Shown here piece after piece: positions 6,951 through 14,101 of a stretch of DNA of 17,055 bases. Source of the stretch: JBDHZU01 sp039812085 (GTDB taxonomy: Bacteria > Actinomycetota > Actinomycetes > S36-B12 > UBA10799); the NCBI GenBank assembly GCA_039812085.1, contig JBDHZU010000030.1:1-17055 (forward strand). Reading direction: 5' to 3'. Position 1 is the stretch's first letter. Each line of letters begins with the position of its first letter. The translations under genes and the position numbers were made by a program. Under the pieces are notes generated by a model that was not told where the DNA came from, searched no databases, and saw only the letters and a list, made by a program, of their open reading frames with translations.

Positions 6951-7904
6951 TTAACCCTTGCGCTTGGTGACTTCCTCAGTGAGCTGCGGGACAACCTCGA
7001 AGAGGTCTCCCACTACTCCGTAGTCAGCCAGCTCGAAGATCGGTGCCTCTGGATCCTTGTTGACCACGACAATGCGCTTCGAGGTCTGCATACCCGCGCG
7101 GTGCTGGATCGCACCCGAGATGCCGTTGGCGATGTAGAGCTGCGGCGAGACGGTCTTGCCGGTCTGACCCACCTGGAACTGATGCGGGTACCAACCTGCG
7201 TCGGTCGCTGCACGAGATGCACCCACTGCAGCACCCAGACTGTCGGCCAGCTTCTCGATGACCTCGAAGCCTTCTGCTCCGCCCACACCACGACCGCCAG
7301 AGACGACGATGGCTGCTTCGGCAAGATCCGGGCGACCGCCCTTCTTCTCTTCAACACGGTTGGTGATGGTGGCGTTGGTTGCCCCCTGCGACAAGCTCAC
7401 CGAGACGTCCGAGCGATTGCCCGCACCGGCTGCTGCTTCTGGCGCTGCACTGTTGGGACGAACCGTGATCACCGGGGTGCCCGTCGACACCTTCGAGGTC
7501 ACCGTGACGGTGCCACCGAAGATGCTCTGGGTCGCGCTGAGGTCACTGTTCACACCGATGGCATCCGTGATGAGACCGCTATCGATCTTCACGGCCAATC
7601 GGCCAGCGACTTCCTTGCCTTCTGCGGTAGAGGCGATGAGCACTGCAGCCGGGCTCTTCTCAGAGACCAGTTGAGCCAGCACCTCAGCCGCCGGGGCAAC
7701 CGGGTGGTTGCTCAGTTCTTCGGCATCGGCGACGTAGATGTTCTCTGCGCCGTACTCAGCCAAGGTGGCGGCAGCTTCATCTGCACCACTGCCAATAAAG
7801 ACTGCGGATGGCTCACCAATGGAGCGGGCCAAGGTCAGCAGTTCTGTGGTGACCTTCTTGACGGATCCGTCAGTGTGTTCGACGAGAACGAGAATTTCAG
7901 CCAT
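6951..7904 (-). CDS. etfA: Electron transfer flavoprotein subunit alpha
   Basis: The FAD-carrying alpha subunit of ETF, a soluble heterodimer that takes electrons from acyl-CoA and related dehydrogenases. It has 317 residues, the normal size. The N-terminal domain starts MAEILVLVEH. The C-terminal FAD domain shows SGGRGVGG (202-209), GASRAATDAGW (228-238), QVGQTGKTVSP (244-254), GISGAIQH (261-268), NKDPEAPIF (282-290) and ADYGVVGDLFEVVP (293-306). These are the standard flavin-contacting blocks. A GAGGAGG ribosome site overlaps the stop of etfB and lies about ten bases before the ATG. Only 15 bases separate the two genes, so they form one unit. It corresponds to Rv3028c (fixB) of M. tuberculosis. 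There is no sign of the ferredoxin or quinone oxidoreductase partners of the nitrogen-fixation Fix type nearby. Confidence 0.96.
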   Translation of the reverse strand: MAEILVLVEHTDGSVKKVTTELLTLARSIGEPSAVFIGSGADEAAATLAEYGAENIYVADAEELSNHPVAPAAEVLAQLVSEKSPAAVLIASTAEGKEVAGRLAVKIDSGLITDAIGVNSDLSATQSIFGGTVTVTSKVSTGTPVITVRPNSAAPEAAAGAGNRSDVSVSLSQGATNATITNRVEEKKGGRPDLAEAAIVVSGGRGVGGAEGFEVIEKLADSLGAAVGASRAATDAGWYPHQFQVGQTGKTVSPQLYIANGISGAIQHRAGMQTSKRIVVVNKDPEAPIFELADYGVVGDLFEVVPQLTEEVTKRKG

Positions 7905-7919
7905 TGTTCAACGCCCTCC

Positions 7920-8681
7920 TCAAATGAGCTTCTGCGTGGACAGGTAGTCGGCGATCTTCACGCCACCATCACCCTCATCGGTGACGATCGTGCCTGCGGC
8001 ACGCGGCGGAACATCTTCGAAAGATTCGACCGTGGACGTTGCTGCTGGCGCTTCGATACCCAGATCGGCAACAGTGACGGTTTCCACCGGCTTCTTCTTG
8101 GCAGCCATGATGCCCTTGAAGCTGGGGTAACGCGGTTCGTTGATCTTCTCGACCACGGAGATGACGGCTGGGGTCGAAGCAGAAACTTCGTCGTAGCCAT
8201 AGTCAGTAACTCGGTGGATCTTGACGTCCGAACCTGCGACCTCGACATTGTTGGCGTAAGTCAGCTGAGGCAGACCCAAACGCTCGGCCACCATCGCAGG
8301 CACAACGCTCATCCGCGCATCGGTCGATTCCGAACCGAACACGATCAGGTCGAATCCGCGACCTTCGAGCAGCTTGGCCAGGGCAGCAGACGTCGCGACG
8401 GCGCAAGAACCCTTCAGCGATTCGTCGGACAAGTGGATACCTGAATCGGCGCCCATCTGCAGTGCCTTACGAACGGCATCGACAGCCTGGTCGGGACCCA
8501 TGGTGACGGCGACGACTTCACCGGAGTTGGCCTCTGCGATCTTCAGAGCCTCTTCCACGGCGTATTCGTCGAGAGAGTTGAGCTCGCCTTCACCCTCACG
8601 GTTGACAGTCTTGTCATTGGGATCAAGCGTGATGCCTGCCCCAGTGTCAGGAACTTGCTTCACACAGACAGCAATCTTCAT
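7920..8681 (-). CDS. etfB: Electron transfer flavoprotein subunit beta
   Basis: The AMP-binding beta subunit of ETF, 253 residues. Landmarks are VKQVPD (7-12), NSLDEYAVEEAL (35-46), VTMGP (59-63), the GSESTDARMSVVPAMVAERLG segment around 117-136, and the signature NEPRYPSFKGIMAAKKKP (181-198). That signature lies in the region that contacts partner dehydrogenases in characterised ETFs. The ATG at 8681 is preceded by AGGAGG at 13 bases, a long spacing, but the bases between can fold into a small hairpin that would shorten it. etfB leads the unit and etfA follows after 15 bases. It corresponds to Rv3029c (fixA). Together with the crotonase at the other end of the window it points to acyl-CoA oxidation, though no acyl-CoA dehydrogenase is present here. 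Confidence 0.96.
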   Translation of the reverse strand: MKIAVCVKQVPDTGAGITLDPNDKTVNREGEGELNSLDEYAVEEALKIAEANSGEVVAVTMGPDQAVDAVRKALQMGADSGIHLSDESLKGSCAVATSAALAKLLEGRGFDLIVFGSESTDARMSVVPAMVAERLGLPQLTYANNVEVAGSDVKIHRVTDYGYDEVSASTPAVISVVEKINEPRYPSFKGIMAAKKKPVETVTVADLGIEAPAATSTVESFEDVPPRAAGTIVTDEGDGGVKIADYLSTQKLI

Positions 8682-8696
8682 GGTCGGTTTTCGACC
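8682..8696 (-). promoter_or_regulatory. Small leader hairpin between the etfB ribosome site and start
   Basis: On the minus strand GGTCG-AAAAC-CGACC can form a five-pair stem directly before the etfB ATG. It takes in the last two bases of the AGGAGG site (8695-8700). It could either bring a distant ribosome site into optimal range or partly mask it. Confidence 0.35.
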
Positions 8697-8765
8697 TCCT
8701 GTAGCGGTCAGATGCCCGAAACAAAGGGCGGAACAGTGGCGGAAATACCGCCGGATACCCCGATA

Positions 8766-8779
8766 TTACTCACTAGTAA
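8766..8779. promoter_or_regulatory. Inverted repeat upstream of etfB (candidate operator)
   Basis: TTACT-CACT-AGTAA is a perfect five-base inverted repeat in the 193-base divergent region between etfB and the beta-barrel gene. It overlaps a TAATAT sequence on the minus strand (8763-8768) that could serve as the etfB -10. The size suits a TetR-type dimer site, as is common for acyl-CoA metabolism regulators, but no regulator is encoded in the window. Confidence 0.35.
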
Positions 8780-8860
8780 CCAACGGCCCACGCACCCCTT
8801 CGTTGTGGGTGTGGCGGCCACCACCAGACGCTTGACCCAGACGCCACAACCGATACGACC

Positions 8861-8866
8861 TAGGAT
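8861..8866 (+). promoter_or_regulatory. Candidate -10 element for the glucan-locus operon
   Basis: TAGGAT fits the TANNNT pattern and ends eight bases before the ATG at 8875, a distance compatible with a leaderless transcript. A TTGACC at 8832-8837 is too far away (23 bases) to be its ideal -35 partner. The AGGA in the same bases could instead act as a weak ribosome site. Confidence 0.3.
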
Positions 8867-8874
8867 CTCTGCCT

Positions 8875-9525
8875 ATGACCTCCGAGCCGATCTCGTTGCA
8901 TGACGTCTTCACCGAAGCAGACGCCTCTCCCGACACCTTGGCGAACCTCGGCCCGTTGCGACCTCTGGCCGGTACGTGGAGTGGGCGTGGAGGTACCGAC
9001 GATCACCCCATTGCAACTGGCGACGAGATCGAAGGCTTCACCGAGACTTACGACTTACAGCCGCTAGACGCCCAAACCAATGGTCCTCAACTGTTCTACG
9101 GCCTGCGCTATCACCAACACATCACGCGCGTGAACGACGTTGAGATGTTTCACGATCAGGTGGGCTATCTGCTGTGGGAACCGGCTGAACAACGCGTGAT
9201 CATGACGCTGGCTATCCCCCGCGGACAGATCGCCATGGCCCGCGGGACCGTCACCCCTGATGCCAAGACCTTCACCTTGATTGCCAAGGCGGGTTCTCCT
9301 TATACCGACATCACCAGCAACGAATTTTTGGACGAGGCCTTCCACACTGCGAGTTGGTCAATCACTTTCACGATTCACGACGACGATTCGTGGTCATACG
9401 ACCAGACCACGATGTTGGACATCCAGGGCAACGACAAGCCCTTCCGCCATACCGATACGAGCACCTTGACGCGGGTTGCACCACCCACCCCTAATCCATT
9501 GGCCTTGGCGGCAGACGGCTCGTGA
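8875..9525 (+). CDS. Nitrobindin-like / FABP-like heme-binding beta-barrel protein
   Basis: A 216-residue soluble protein of the nitrobindin / DUF1794 type, a ten-stranded lipocalin-like barrel. Characterised relatives bind ferric heme and react with nitric oxide or peroxynitrite. The family-defining first strand LRPLAGTWSGRG is at 28-39. The middle strands include FYGLRYHQHI (74-83) and GYLLWEP (97-103). RHTDTSTLTRV (191-201) offers His192 in the place of the proximal heme ligand near the C-terminus. Relative to the roughly 160-residue M. tuberculosis nitrobindin (Rv2717c), it has about 25 extra N-terminal residues and a longer loop region. Its stop overlaps the GTG of the methyltransferase (GTGA, 9522-9525). 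It is therefore the first gene of the glucan operon, a place where mycobacteria carry no such gene as far as I recall. A hydrophobic ligand other than heme is possible. Confidence 0.75.
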   Translation: MTSEPISLHDVFTEADASPDTLANLGPLRPLAGTWSGRGGTDDHPIATGDEIEGFTETYDLQPLDAQTNGPQLFYGLRYHQHITRVNDVEMFHDQVGYLLWEPAEQRVIMTLAIPRGQIAMARGTVTPDAKTFTLIAKAGSPYTDITSNEFLDEAFHTASWSITFTIHDDDSWSYDQTTMLDIQGNDKPFRHTDTSTLTRVAPPTPNPLALAADGS

Positions 9526-10313
9526 GCCAGTCGCTGATCCTCACCGGCGAACGCACAGTTCCGGGTATCGCGCGGGAAAACTACTGGTTTCGCCGCCACG
9601 AGGTGGCCTACGAGTGGTGTGTCGATCAGCTCTCGCCCCAACTGTCGGACGGCAGCATCGTCGTCGATGCCGGCTGCGGGGAGGGATACGGCCTGCCGCT
9701 ACTGGCAGATGTCGCCACCACAGTCATTGGCCTGGAACTAGAAGCTCCTGCCGCTATCCATGCGGGAACGCGGTACCAGGATTGTGCGCAGGTGATTCGT
9801 GCCAATCTCGATCGAATTCCCGTGGCAACGGGTAACGCTGACGCCCTGGTCAGCATGCAAGTCATTGAGCACCTGTGGGATCTACGCGGCTTTCTGAGCG
9901 AAGTCAGGCGGGTGCTTGCACCGGGAGCAACCACGGTGTTGGCAACTCCGAATCGCCTGACCTTCTCCCCTGGTTTGGCTCGTGGAGAGAAGCCCACCAA
10001 TCCTTTCCACGTGGAAGAATTCGACGCCGATCAACTTCGTGAGTTGGTGACTGCGGCAGGCTTGACCAATGTGCAGCTCTTTGGCGTCCATCACGCAGGA
10101 ACCGTGGCAGCGTGGGAACGCGAGCACGGCAGCATCGTGAGCGCCCAGATTGCAGCCGTACAAGCCGGTGACGAAACCCCTTGGCCCACTGAGTTGGAGT
10201 CCGTCGTCTCACAAGTGACCACGGACGACTTCGTTATCAGCGACGACCCGACGACGATTGATCAGGCAGGCGACCTCATCGTGCTGGCACAGTGCCCGGA
10301 GTCGCGGTCGTGA
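9522..10313 (+). CDS. SAM-dependent class I methyltransferase of the glucan locus (Rv3030-like)
   Basis: A 263-residue cytoplasmic methyltransferase. The SAM-binding motif is VVDAGCGEGYG (47-57), followed by the acidic strand end VIGLELE (68-74). VIEHLWD (114-120) and the post-core block ATPNRLTFSPG (141-151) come next, then NPFHVEEFD (160-168). The last is the pattern of small-molecule or sugar O-methyltransferases of the Methyltransf_11 group. Immediate coupling to a GH57 branching enzyme and a GT4 glucosyltransferase matches Rv3030-Rv3031-Rv3032. There the methyltransferase is proposed to methylate glucose units of methylglucose lipopolysaccharide. The position modified cannot be read from sequence. 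It starts at GTG 9522, overlapping the previous stop, and its own stop overlaps the next GTG (10310-10313). No independent promoter is likely. Confidence 0.88.
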   Translation: MSQSLILTGERTVPGIARENYWFRRHEVAYEWCVDQLSPQLSDGSIVVDAGCGEGYGLPLLADVATTVIGLELEAPAAIHAGTRYQDCAQVIRANLDRIPVATGNADALVSMQVIEHLWDLRGFLSEVRRVLAPGATTVLATPNRLTFSPGLARGEKPTNPFHVEEFDADQLRELVTAAGLTNVQLFGVHHAGTVAAWEREHGSIVSAQIAAVQAGDETPWPTELESVVSQVTTDDFVISDDPTTIDQAGDLIVLAQCPESRS

Positions 10314-11839
10314 ACGAACGTTCGAGCGAATCGGTGGGCACGTTCTGTCTTGTCCTGCATTCGCATCTTCCCTGGGTCGCCCATCACGGCAACTGGCCAG
10401 TAGGTGAGGAATGGCTCTATCAGGCATGGGCCGAGTCCTACGTGCCCGTCGTAGAAGTCCTGGATCGACTTGCTCAACAAGGGCATCGGAACCTGTTAAC
10501 GCTTGGAGTCACCCCCGTCTTGGCGGCCCAACTGGACGATGCCTATTGCCTCGAACAATTCCGCACCTGGTTGGGTTTCTGGCAACAACGGGCAAGCCAC
10601 TTCGTCAGCCAATCGGATACCGATACCCGCCCAGTCGCTGTGCATGAACTTCAGTTGGCCAACCACCGCGCACAACTGGCAGACACTCGTTGGCGGCATG
10701 GCGCTGCACCCGTCTTTCGCAGTCTCGCCGACGCCGGGACGATTGAGCTGTTGGGCGGACCAGCCGCGCACGGTTTCCAACCGCTACTGGACGATCCGGT
10801 CGCAACCTTTGCCCTGAACGCCGGGTTGGATGATGCCCGCATCCGGCTCGGCCGCGAACCTGCCGGAATTTGGGCTCCAGAGTGCGGCTACCGACCTGGC
10901 TTGGAACATCTCTACGCCGAGGCTGGTGTCACCCACTTCATGGTGGATGGACCGACGCTGCGACATGTCGGCCGTGACCATGCAGATGCTTGGACTGTCG
11001 GCGATACCGATGTGGTCGCCTTTGGCCGAGACCTCGAGGTCAGCTATCGCGTGTGGTCTCCACGACGCGGCTACCCCGGTGGACCGTTCTACCGCGACTT
11101 CCATGCCTTCAATCACGAGTTCGGCATTCGTGACCGTCGAGTGACCTCGACTCGAACCCCCAACCATGAGAAGGCGCCCTACGATCCGGACGCTGGTCTA
11201 CACGCGGTAGAAGCGGATGCGCAGGACTTCGTTGACACCGTCGTGCGTCGACTACGCCAGCTATCGAGTGAGCGTGGTCGTCCGGGCCTGGTGGTTGCCG
11301 CCTACGACACCGAGCTGTTCGGCCACTGGTGGCACGAAGGTCCTGTTTGGTTGGAACGCATCCTGCAACTTCTGCCAGAAGCAGGCGTGAATGTCACCAC
11401 TTTGCAAGGCGCGATCGAGTCCGGTGCGGTTGCCGGGCGAGTGGACCCAGAGAACGGTTCCTGGGGATCCAACAAGGACTGGTCTGTCTGGAACGGCGAA
11501 GCCGTTACCGACCTGGTGGCTGACAACGACCAACTGCAGCGGGACTGGCGCAAACTCGTCGCCGATCACGCCAGCACTGGCCGTGATACCGCCCTCGATC
11601 AGCTCGCTCGGGATGCTCTGATGGCCTTGAGTAGCGACTGGGCGTTCATGGTGACGAAGGATTCCGCTGCCGACTATGCCCGTGAGCGGCATCGTCACCA
11701 TCACGAGTCATTCCGGCGACTTGCTCGTGCGATTGAGACCAACTCTGGCGAGACCGCGCACATCGTGGCGACGCAGCGAGCAATCGACGGTCCGTTCGGT
11801 TGGCTGGATGGGCGTACGCTTAATCACGCTATTGGTTGA
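10310..11839 (+). CDS. GH57 1,4-alpha-glucan branching enzyme (Rv3031-like)
   Basis: A family GH57 enzyme that cuts an alpha-1,4 glucan chain and re-attaches it through an alpha-1,6 bond. It has 509 residues, close to the roughly 526 of Rv3031. Visible family motifs are LVLHSHLPWV (14-23), the nucleophile block IWAPECGYRPG (Glu191), VWSPRRGYPGG (248-258), and the acid/base block AYDTELFGHWWHEG (Asp333). These match the Glu and Asp pair known in the Thermus enzyme. The aromatic SWGSNKDWSVWN block (384-395) follows. All catalytic residues are present. I choose the GTG at 10310 because it overlaps the preceding stop in the GTGA style and has a GGAG nine bases upstream. An in-frame GTG at 10292 would add six residues. 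Three bases separate its stop from the glycosyltransferase ATG. In mycobacteria this gene is proposed to branch the methylglucose polysaccharide or glycogen. Confidence 0.93.
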   Translation: MNERSSESVGTFCLVLHSHLPWVAHHGNWPVGEEWLYQAWAESYVPVVEVLDRLAQQGHRNLLTLGVTPVLAAQLDDAYCLEQFRTWLGFWQQRASHFVSQSDTDTRPVAVHELQLANHRAQLADTRWRHGAAPVFRSLADAGTIELLGGPAAHGFQPLLDDPVATFALNAGLDDARIRLGREPAGIWAPECGYRPGLEHLYAEAGVTHFMVDGPTLRHVGRDHADAWTVGDTDVVAFGRDLEVSYRVWSPRRGYPGGPFYRDFHAFNHEFGIRDRRVTSTRTPNHEKAPYDPDAGLHAVEADAQDFVDTVVRRLRQLSSERGRPGLVVAAYDTELFGHWWHEGPVWLERILQLLPEAGVNVTTLQGAIESGAVAGRVDPENGSWGSNKDWSVWNGEAVTDLVADNDQLQRDWRKLVADHASTGRDTALDQLARDALMALSSDWAFMVTKDSAADYARERHRHHHESFRRLARAIETNSGETAHIVATQRAIDGPFGWLDGRTLNHAIG

Positions 11840-11842
11840 GCC

Positions 11843-13063
11843 ATGAAGATCCTGCATGTGTCGTGGGAGTACCCACCGATCATCTACGGCGGCTTAGGAC
11901 GACACGTCGCCGCGTTGACCGCTGCACAATCTGCTCTTGGACATGACGTTCACGTCCTCACCCAGCATCCAGCAGGCACGGATCGCGTCGAACTCACCAA
12001 CGGGGTCACTGTGCATCGGGTCAGCTCACTCACCCCACCGGTCGTGCGGGAAGCAACCAGCATCATCGGATGGACGCAACAACTCGATCATGCTCTGGCG
12101 GAAGAACTTCCGTCGTTGCTGGCCTCGATTGATCCCGACATCGTGCATGGCCACGACTGGGTGGTCGAAGCTGCGATGGAACGCGCCGCCAGCCTTGGTC
12201 GCACCACCGTACTCACGGTGCACGCCACCGAGGCGGGACGCCACAGTGGATGGATCCACAACGATGTCAGCCGAACTGTCGATGCCGCTGAATGGCGAGC
12301 GACCCAGCGGGCAGACCGATTGGTGGTGTGTTCGTCATCGATGCAGCGCGAAGTAAGTGGGCTGTTTGAGCGGGATAGTTCCGAGATCGATGTCATCCCA
12401 AATGGAATCGACCTCACGCAATGGCAGATCGAGCCAACCGAGCGGGTGCCACACCAGATCGCCTTTGTCGGTCGGTTGCAGTGGGAGAAGGGCGTTCAGG
12501 TTCTCCTGGCAGCAATCGCCCGCATTCGCCGCACCCGAGAGGTCACTGCAGTGATCGCTGGCACAGGAACTTTCGCTGATCAACTCCATGAACTCGTCGA
12601 TGAACTCGACCTGCACACGGTCGTCACCATGACCGGTGCGATCGATGATCCAGCAGTGAAGCAGTTGGTGGCGCAGTCGGCGGTGTCTGTTGTTCCGAGT
12701 CTGTACGAACCGTTTGGGATGGTGGCGCTGGAAGCAGCAGCCTTGGACACCCCACTGGTGGTAACCCATGTTGGAGGTCTCGGCGACATCGTCGAGGACA
12801 AAGTGACTGGTCGAGTCGTTCCGGCAGATGATCCGGCCGCTCTCGCCGCTGCGATTGACGAGACTCTTGCCCATCCAGAGCAAGCGGCGCAGCGCGCCAA
12901 ACGTCTACGCCAGCAGGTCGCTGATCGGTACGCCTGGACAAGCATCGCCCAGGCACTCACGCAGACCTACGACCAGGCCATCGCGCATCCACGTTCACCG
13001 GCAACGGCCTCAATTGAAGCGCCGAGCCGCCCAGATATCGATCTACTGGCTGAACTCCGGTAG
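11843..13063 (+). CDS. GT4 alpha-glucosyltransferase (Rv3032-like glycogen/MGLP glucosyltransferase)
   Basis: A GT-B fold retaining glycosyltransferase of family GT4, 406 residues against about 414 in Rv3032. Rv3032 elongates alpha-1,4-glucan in methylglucose lipopolysaccharide and contributes to glycogen. The N-terminal domain has the glycine-rich loop YGGLGRHVAAL (15-25), VHGHDWVVEAA (101-111) and VHATEAGRHSGW (126-137). The C-terminal donor domain has VIPNGID (184-190), VGRLQWEKG (209-217), and the GT4 signature YEPFGMVALEAAA (288-300) with its E-x7-E pair Glu289 and Glu297. GGLGDIVEDKVTG follows (311-323). The ATG at 11843 follows the branching enzyme after three bases. The last 21 bases overlap, tail to tail, the 3' end of the barstar-like gene on the other strand, and no hairpin terminator separates them. 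Confidence 0.93.
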   Translation: MKILHVSWEYPPIIYGGLGRHVAALTAAQSALGHDVHVLTQHPAGTDRVELTNGVTVHRVSSLTPPVVREATSIIGWTQQLDHALAEELPSLLASIDPDIVHGHDWVVEAAMERAASLGRTTVLTVHATEAGRHSGWIHNDVSRTVDAAEWRATQRADRLVVCSSSMQREVSGLFERDSSEIDVIPNGIDLTQWQIEPTERVPHQIAFVGRLQWEKGVQVLLAAIARIRRTREVTAVIAGTGTFADQLHELVDELDLHTVVTMTGAIDDPAVKQLVAQSAVSVVPSLYEPFGMVALEAAALDTPLVVTHVGGLGDIVEDKVTGRVVPADDPAALAAAIDETLAHPEQAAQRAKRLRQQVADRYAWTSIAQALTQTYDQAIAHPRSPATASIEAPSRPDIDLLAELR

Positions 13064-13525
13064 ACCCAAGTCACGGTCGTCACCGGTCAGCACAACAACA
13101 ACTGGCTTACCCAATCGCTCCCAATCCGACAGCGCTTCGCTCATGACTTGCAGTGCAACGTCGAATCCGGCGGGGTCAGCCTCGGCATAGGAAGCGGCAT
13201 CTCGCCAAACAATGACGGTTCCGTTTTCTGACTCTGGGGCGACATCGGACAAACAGTCGGCCAGGGCGTCCCAGTTTCCCCCAAAGTAACTCGGGAAATC
13301 GAAGGCCTTCGCGCAGGCGTTGAGGAATGCCCGTTTGGTGGGCTCTTTCGGCTTAATCCGAATCAGTTGCCAGCCTGCCCGACGAGTCGCTGACCGCCAT
13401 ACGTCTGAACTCGGTGCATCTGGCCATTGACGCAGGCCATCGGGAGACTGCTTACGCAGGATGTCGATGACGGTACGGACTTCTTGCGGATCTGGGCCGT
13501 CCTCAGCCGGGTCATGGGCCGTCAT
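13043..13525 (-). CDS. Barstar-family ribonuclease inhibitor (immunity protein)
   Basis: A 160-residue cytoplasmic protein whose C-terminal part (about 64-148) is a barstar domain, preceded by about 60 residues of unknown role. Aligned by eye with Bacillus barstar, PSYFGGNWDALADCLSD (78-94) matches the inhibitor helix. Tyr80, Asp86 and Asp90 stand for barstar Tyr29, Asp35 and Asp39, the last being the residue that plugs the nuclease active site. Glu130 matches Glu76, while barstar Trp38 is Ala89. The ATG overlaps the stop of the ribonuclease gene by four bases (ATGA, 13525-13522), so inhibitor and nuclease are made together with the nuclease first. Its job is presumably to neutralise nuclease that fails to leave the cytoplasm. 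Its 3' end overlaps the GT4 gene by 21 bases on the opposite strand. Orphan barstar domains exist, but the neighbour makes true pairing likely here. Confidence 0.9.
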   Translation of the reverse strand: MTAHDPAEDGPDPQEVRTVIDILRKQSPDGLRQWPDAPSSDVWRSATRRAGWQLIRIKPKEPTKRAFLNACAKAFDFPSYFGGNWDALADCLSDVAPESENGTVIVWRDAASYAEADPAGFDVALQVMSEALSDWERLGKPVVVVLTGDDRDLGLPEFSQ

Positions 13526-14055
13526 TGGATGACCTCGGAGAAGCTTTGGTAGTGGTCATCGGTATAGAACCGAGACCCGTTTTGGCCTGCCACGATTCGG
13601 CGGGCACCTCGGTCGGACGAGCCGGGAGTTTCCACTGTGTATTCGGTATAGAAGCCACTGCGCTGTTGCGGCAGGACCCGTTCCCGATTGCTGAATACCG
13701 TTCCGTCCTTGCGATATGGGAATGGCCCTCCAGAGGCGATCAAACTCAACGTCTGTTGGGCTTGACTGGGCAGTTCACCCACGGTGATGGTCGACAGGTT
13801 CGTGGTGGGAGAAGCAGGCGCTAACTGGCCATCGGTTTGTCCGCCACTGCCATTGTTGGTTGTCGGCGACGCAGCCGCAGTGGTGCGTTCTGCCGTGGCT
13901 GTCCGACTCGTCCAGGGACTCGCGCTACGCGAGGTCGTCTGTGCGGTCGGGGTTCCTTCGTTCGATGAACTGCTACTCGGCAGTACTAACCACATGAGCA
14001 GTGCGCCCAGCACGGCAGCACCAACGATCGTCAGGATCATCCGCGATCGGTTCAT
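13522..14055 (-). CDS. Membrane-tethered guanyl-preferring ribonuclease (RNase Sa/barnase family)
   Basis: A 177-residue protein with an N-terminal membrane segment (about 6-26) and a Ser/Thr/Pro-rich linker (27-90). The C-terminal microbial ribonuclease domain (94-177) closely follows Streptomyces RNase Sa. Recognisable stretches are LIASGGPFPYRKDG (105-118), FSNRE (121-125, guanine-binding loop), YTEYTV with general base Glu138, DRGARRIV with Arg149 and Arg153, and YTDDHYQSF with His168. These match RNase Sa Glu54, Arg65, Arg69 and His85, so the enzyme looks active. The two cysteines that form the RNase Sa disulfide are absent. The orientation predicts an external nuclease held at the membrane or released by proteolysis. 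The start is ATG 14055, 46 bases after the acyltransferase stop. GTG 14073 or a longer start at 14148 are possible but give no better ribosome site. The downstream overlapping gene is its barstar-type inhibitor. Confidence 0.92.
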   Translation of the reverse strand: MNRSRMILTIVGAAVLGALLMWLVLPSSSSSNEGTPTAQTTSRSASPWTSRTATAERTTAAASPTTNNGSGGQTDGQLAPASPTTNLSTITVGELPSQAQQTLSLIASGGPFPYRKDGTVFSNRERVLPQQRSGFYTEYTVETPGSSDRGARRIVAGQNGSRFYTDDHYQSFSEVIQ

Positions 14056-14101
14056 GGAAATCTGCTCAGCCACCCGCGCATCGTGGCATGACCTGGACGG
14101 T

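Noticed and set aside
6765..8444. Long plus-strand open frame across the ETF genes
   Set aside because: It is antisense to two unmistakable proteins (EtfA and EtfB). Its translation is Cys/His/Arg-rich without motifs, as expected of a shadow frame in GC-rich DNA.
8790..8815. CACGCACCC / GGGTGTG imperfect hairpin considered as a terminator
   Set aside because: It is in the divergent region upstream of both genes, where no transcript should end, and has no T run.
11137..11152. Inverted repeat GTCGAG-TGAC-CTCGAC
   Set aside because: It is internal to the GH57 coding sequence in a conserved-length region, with no reason to see an operator or terminator there.
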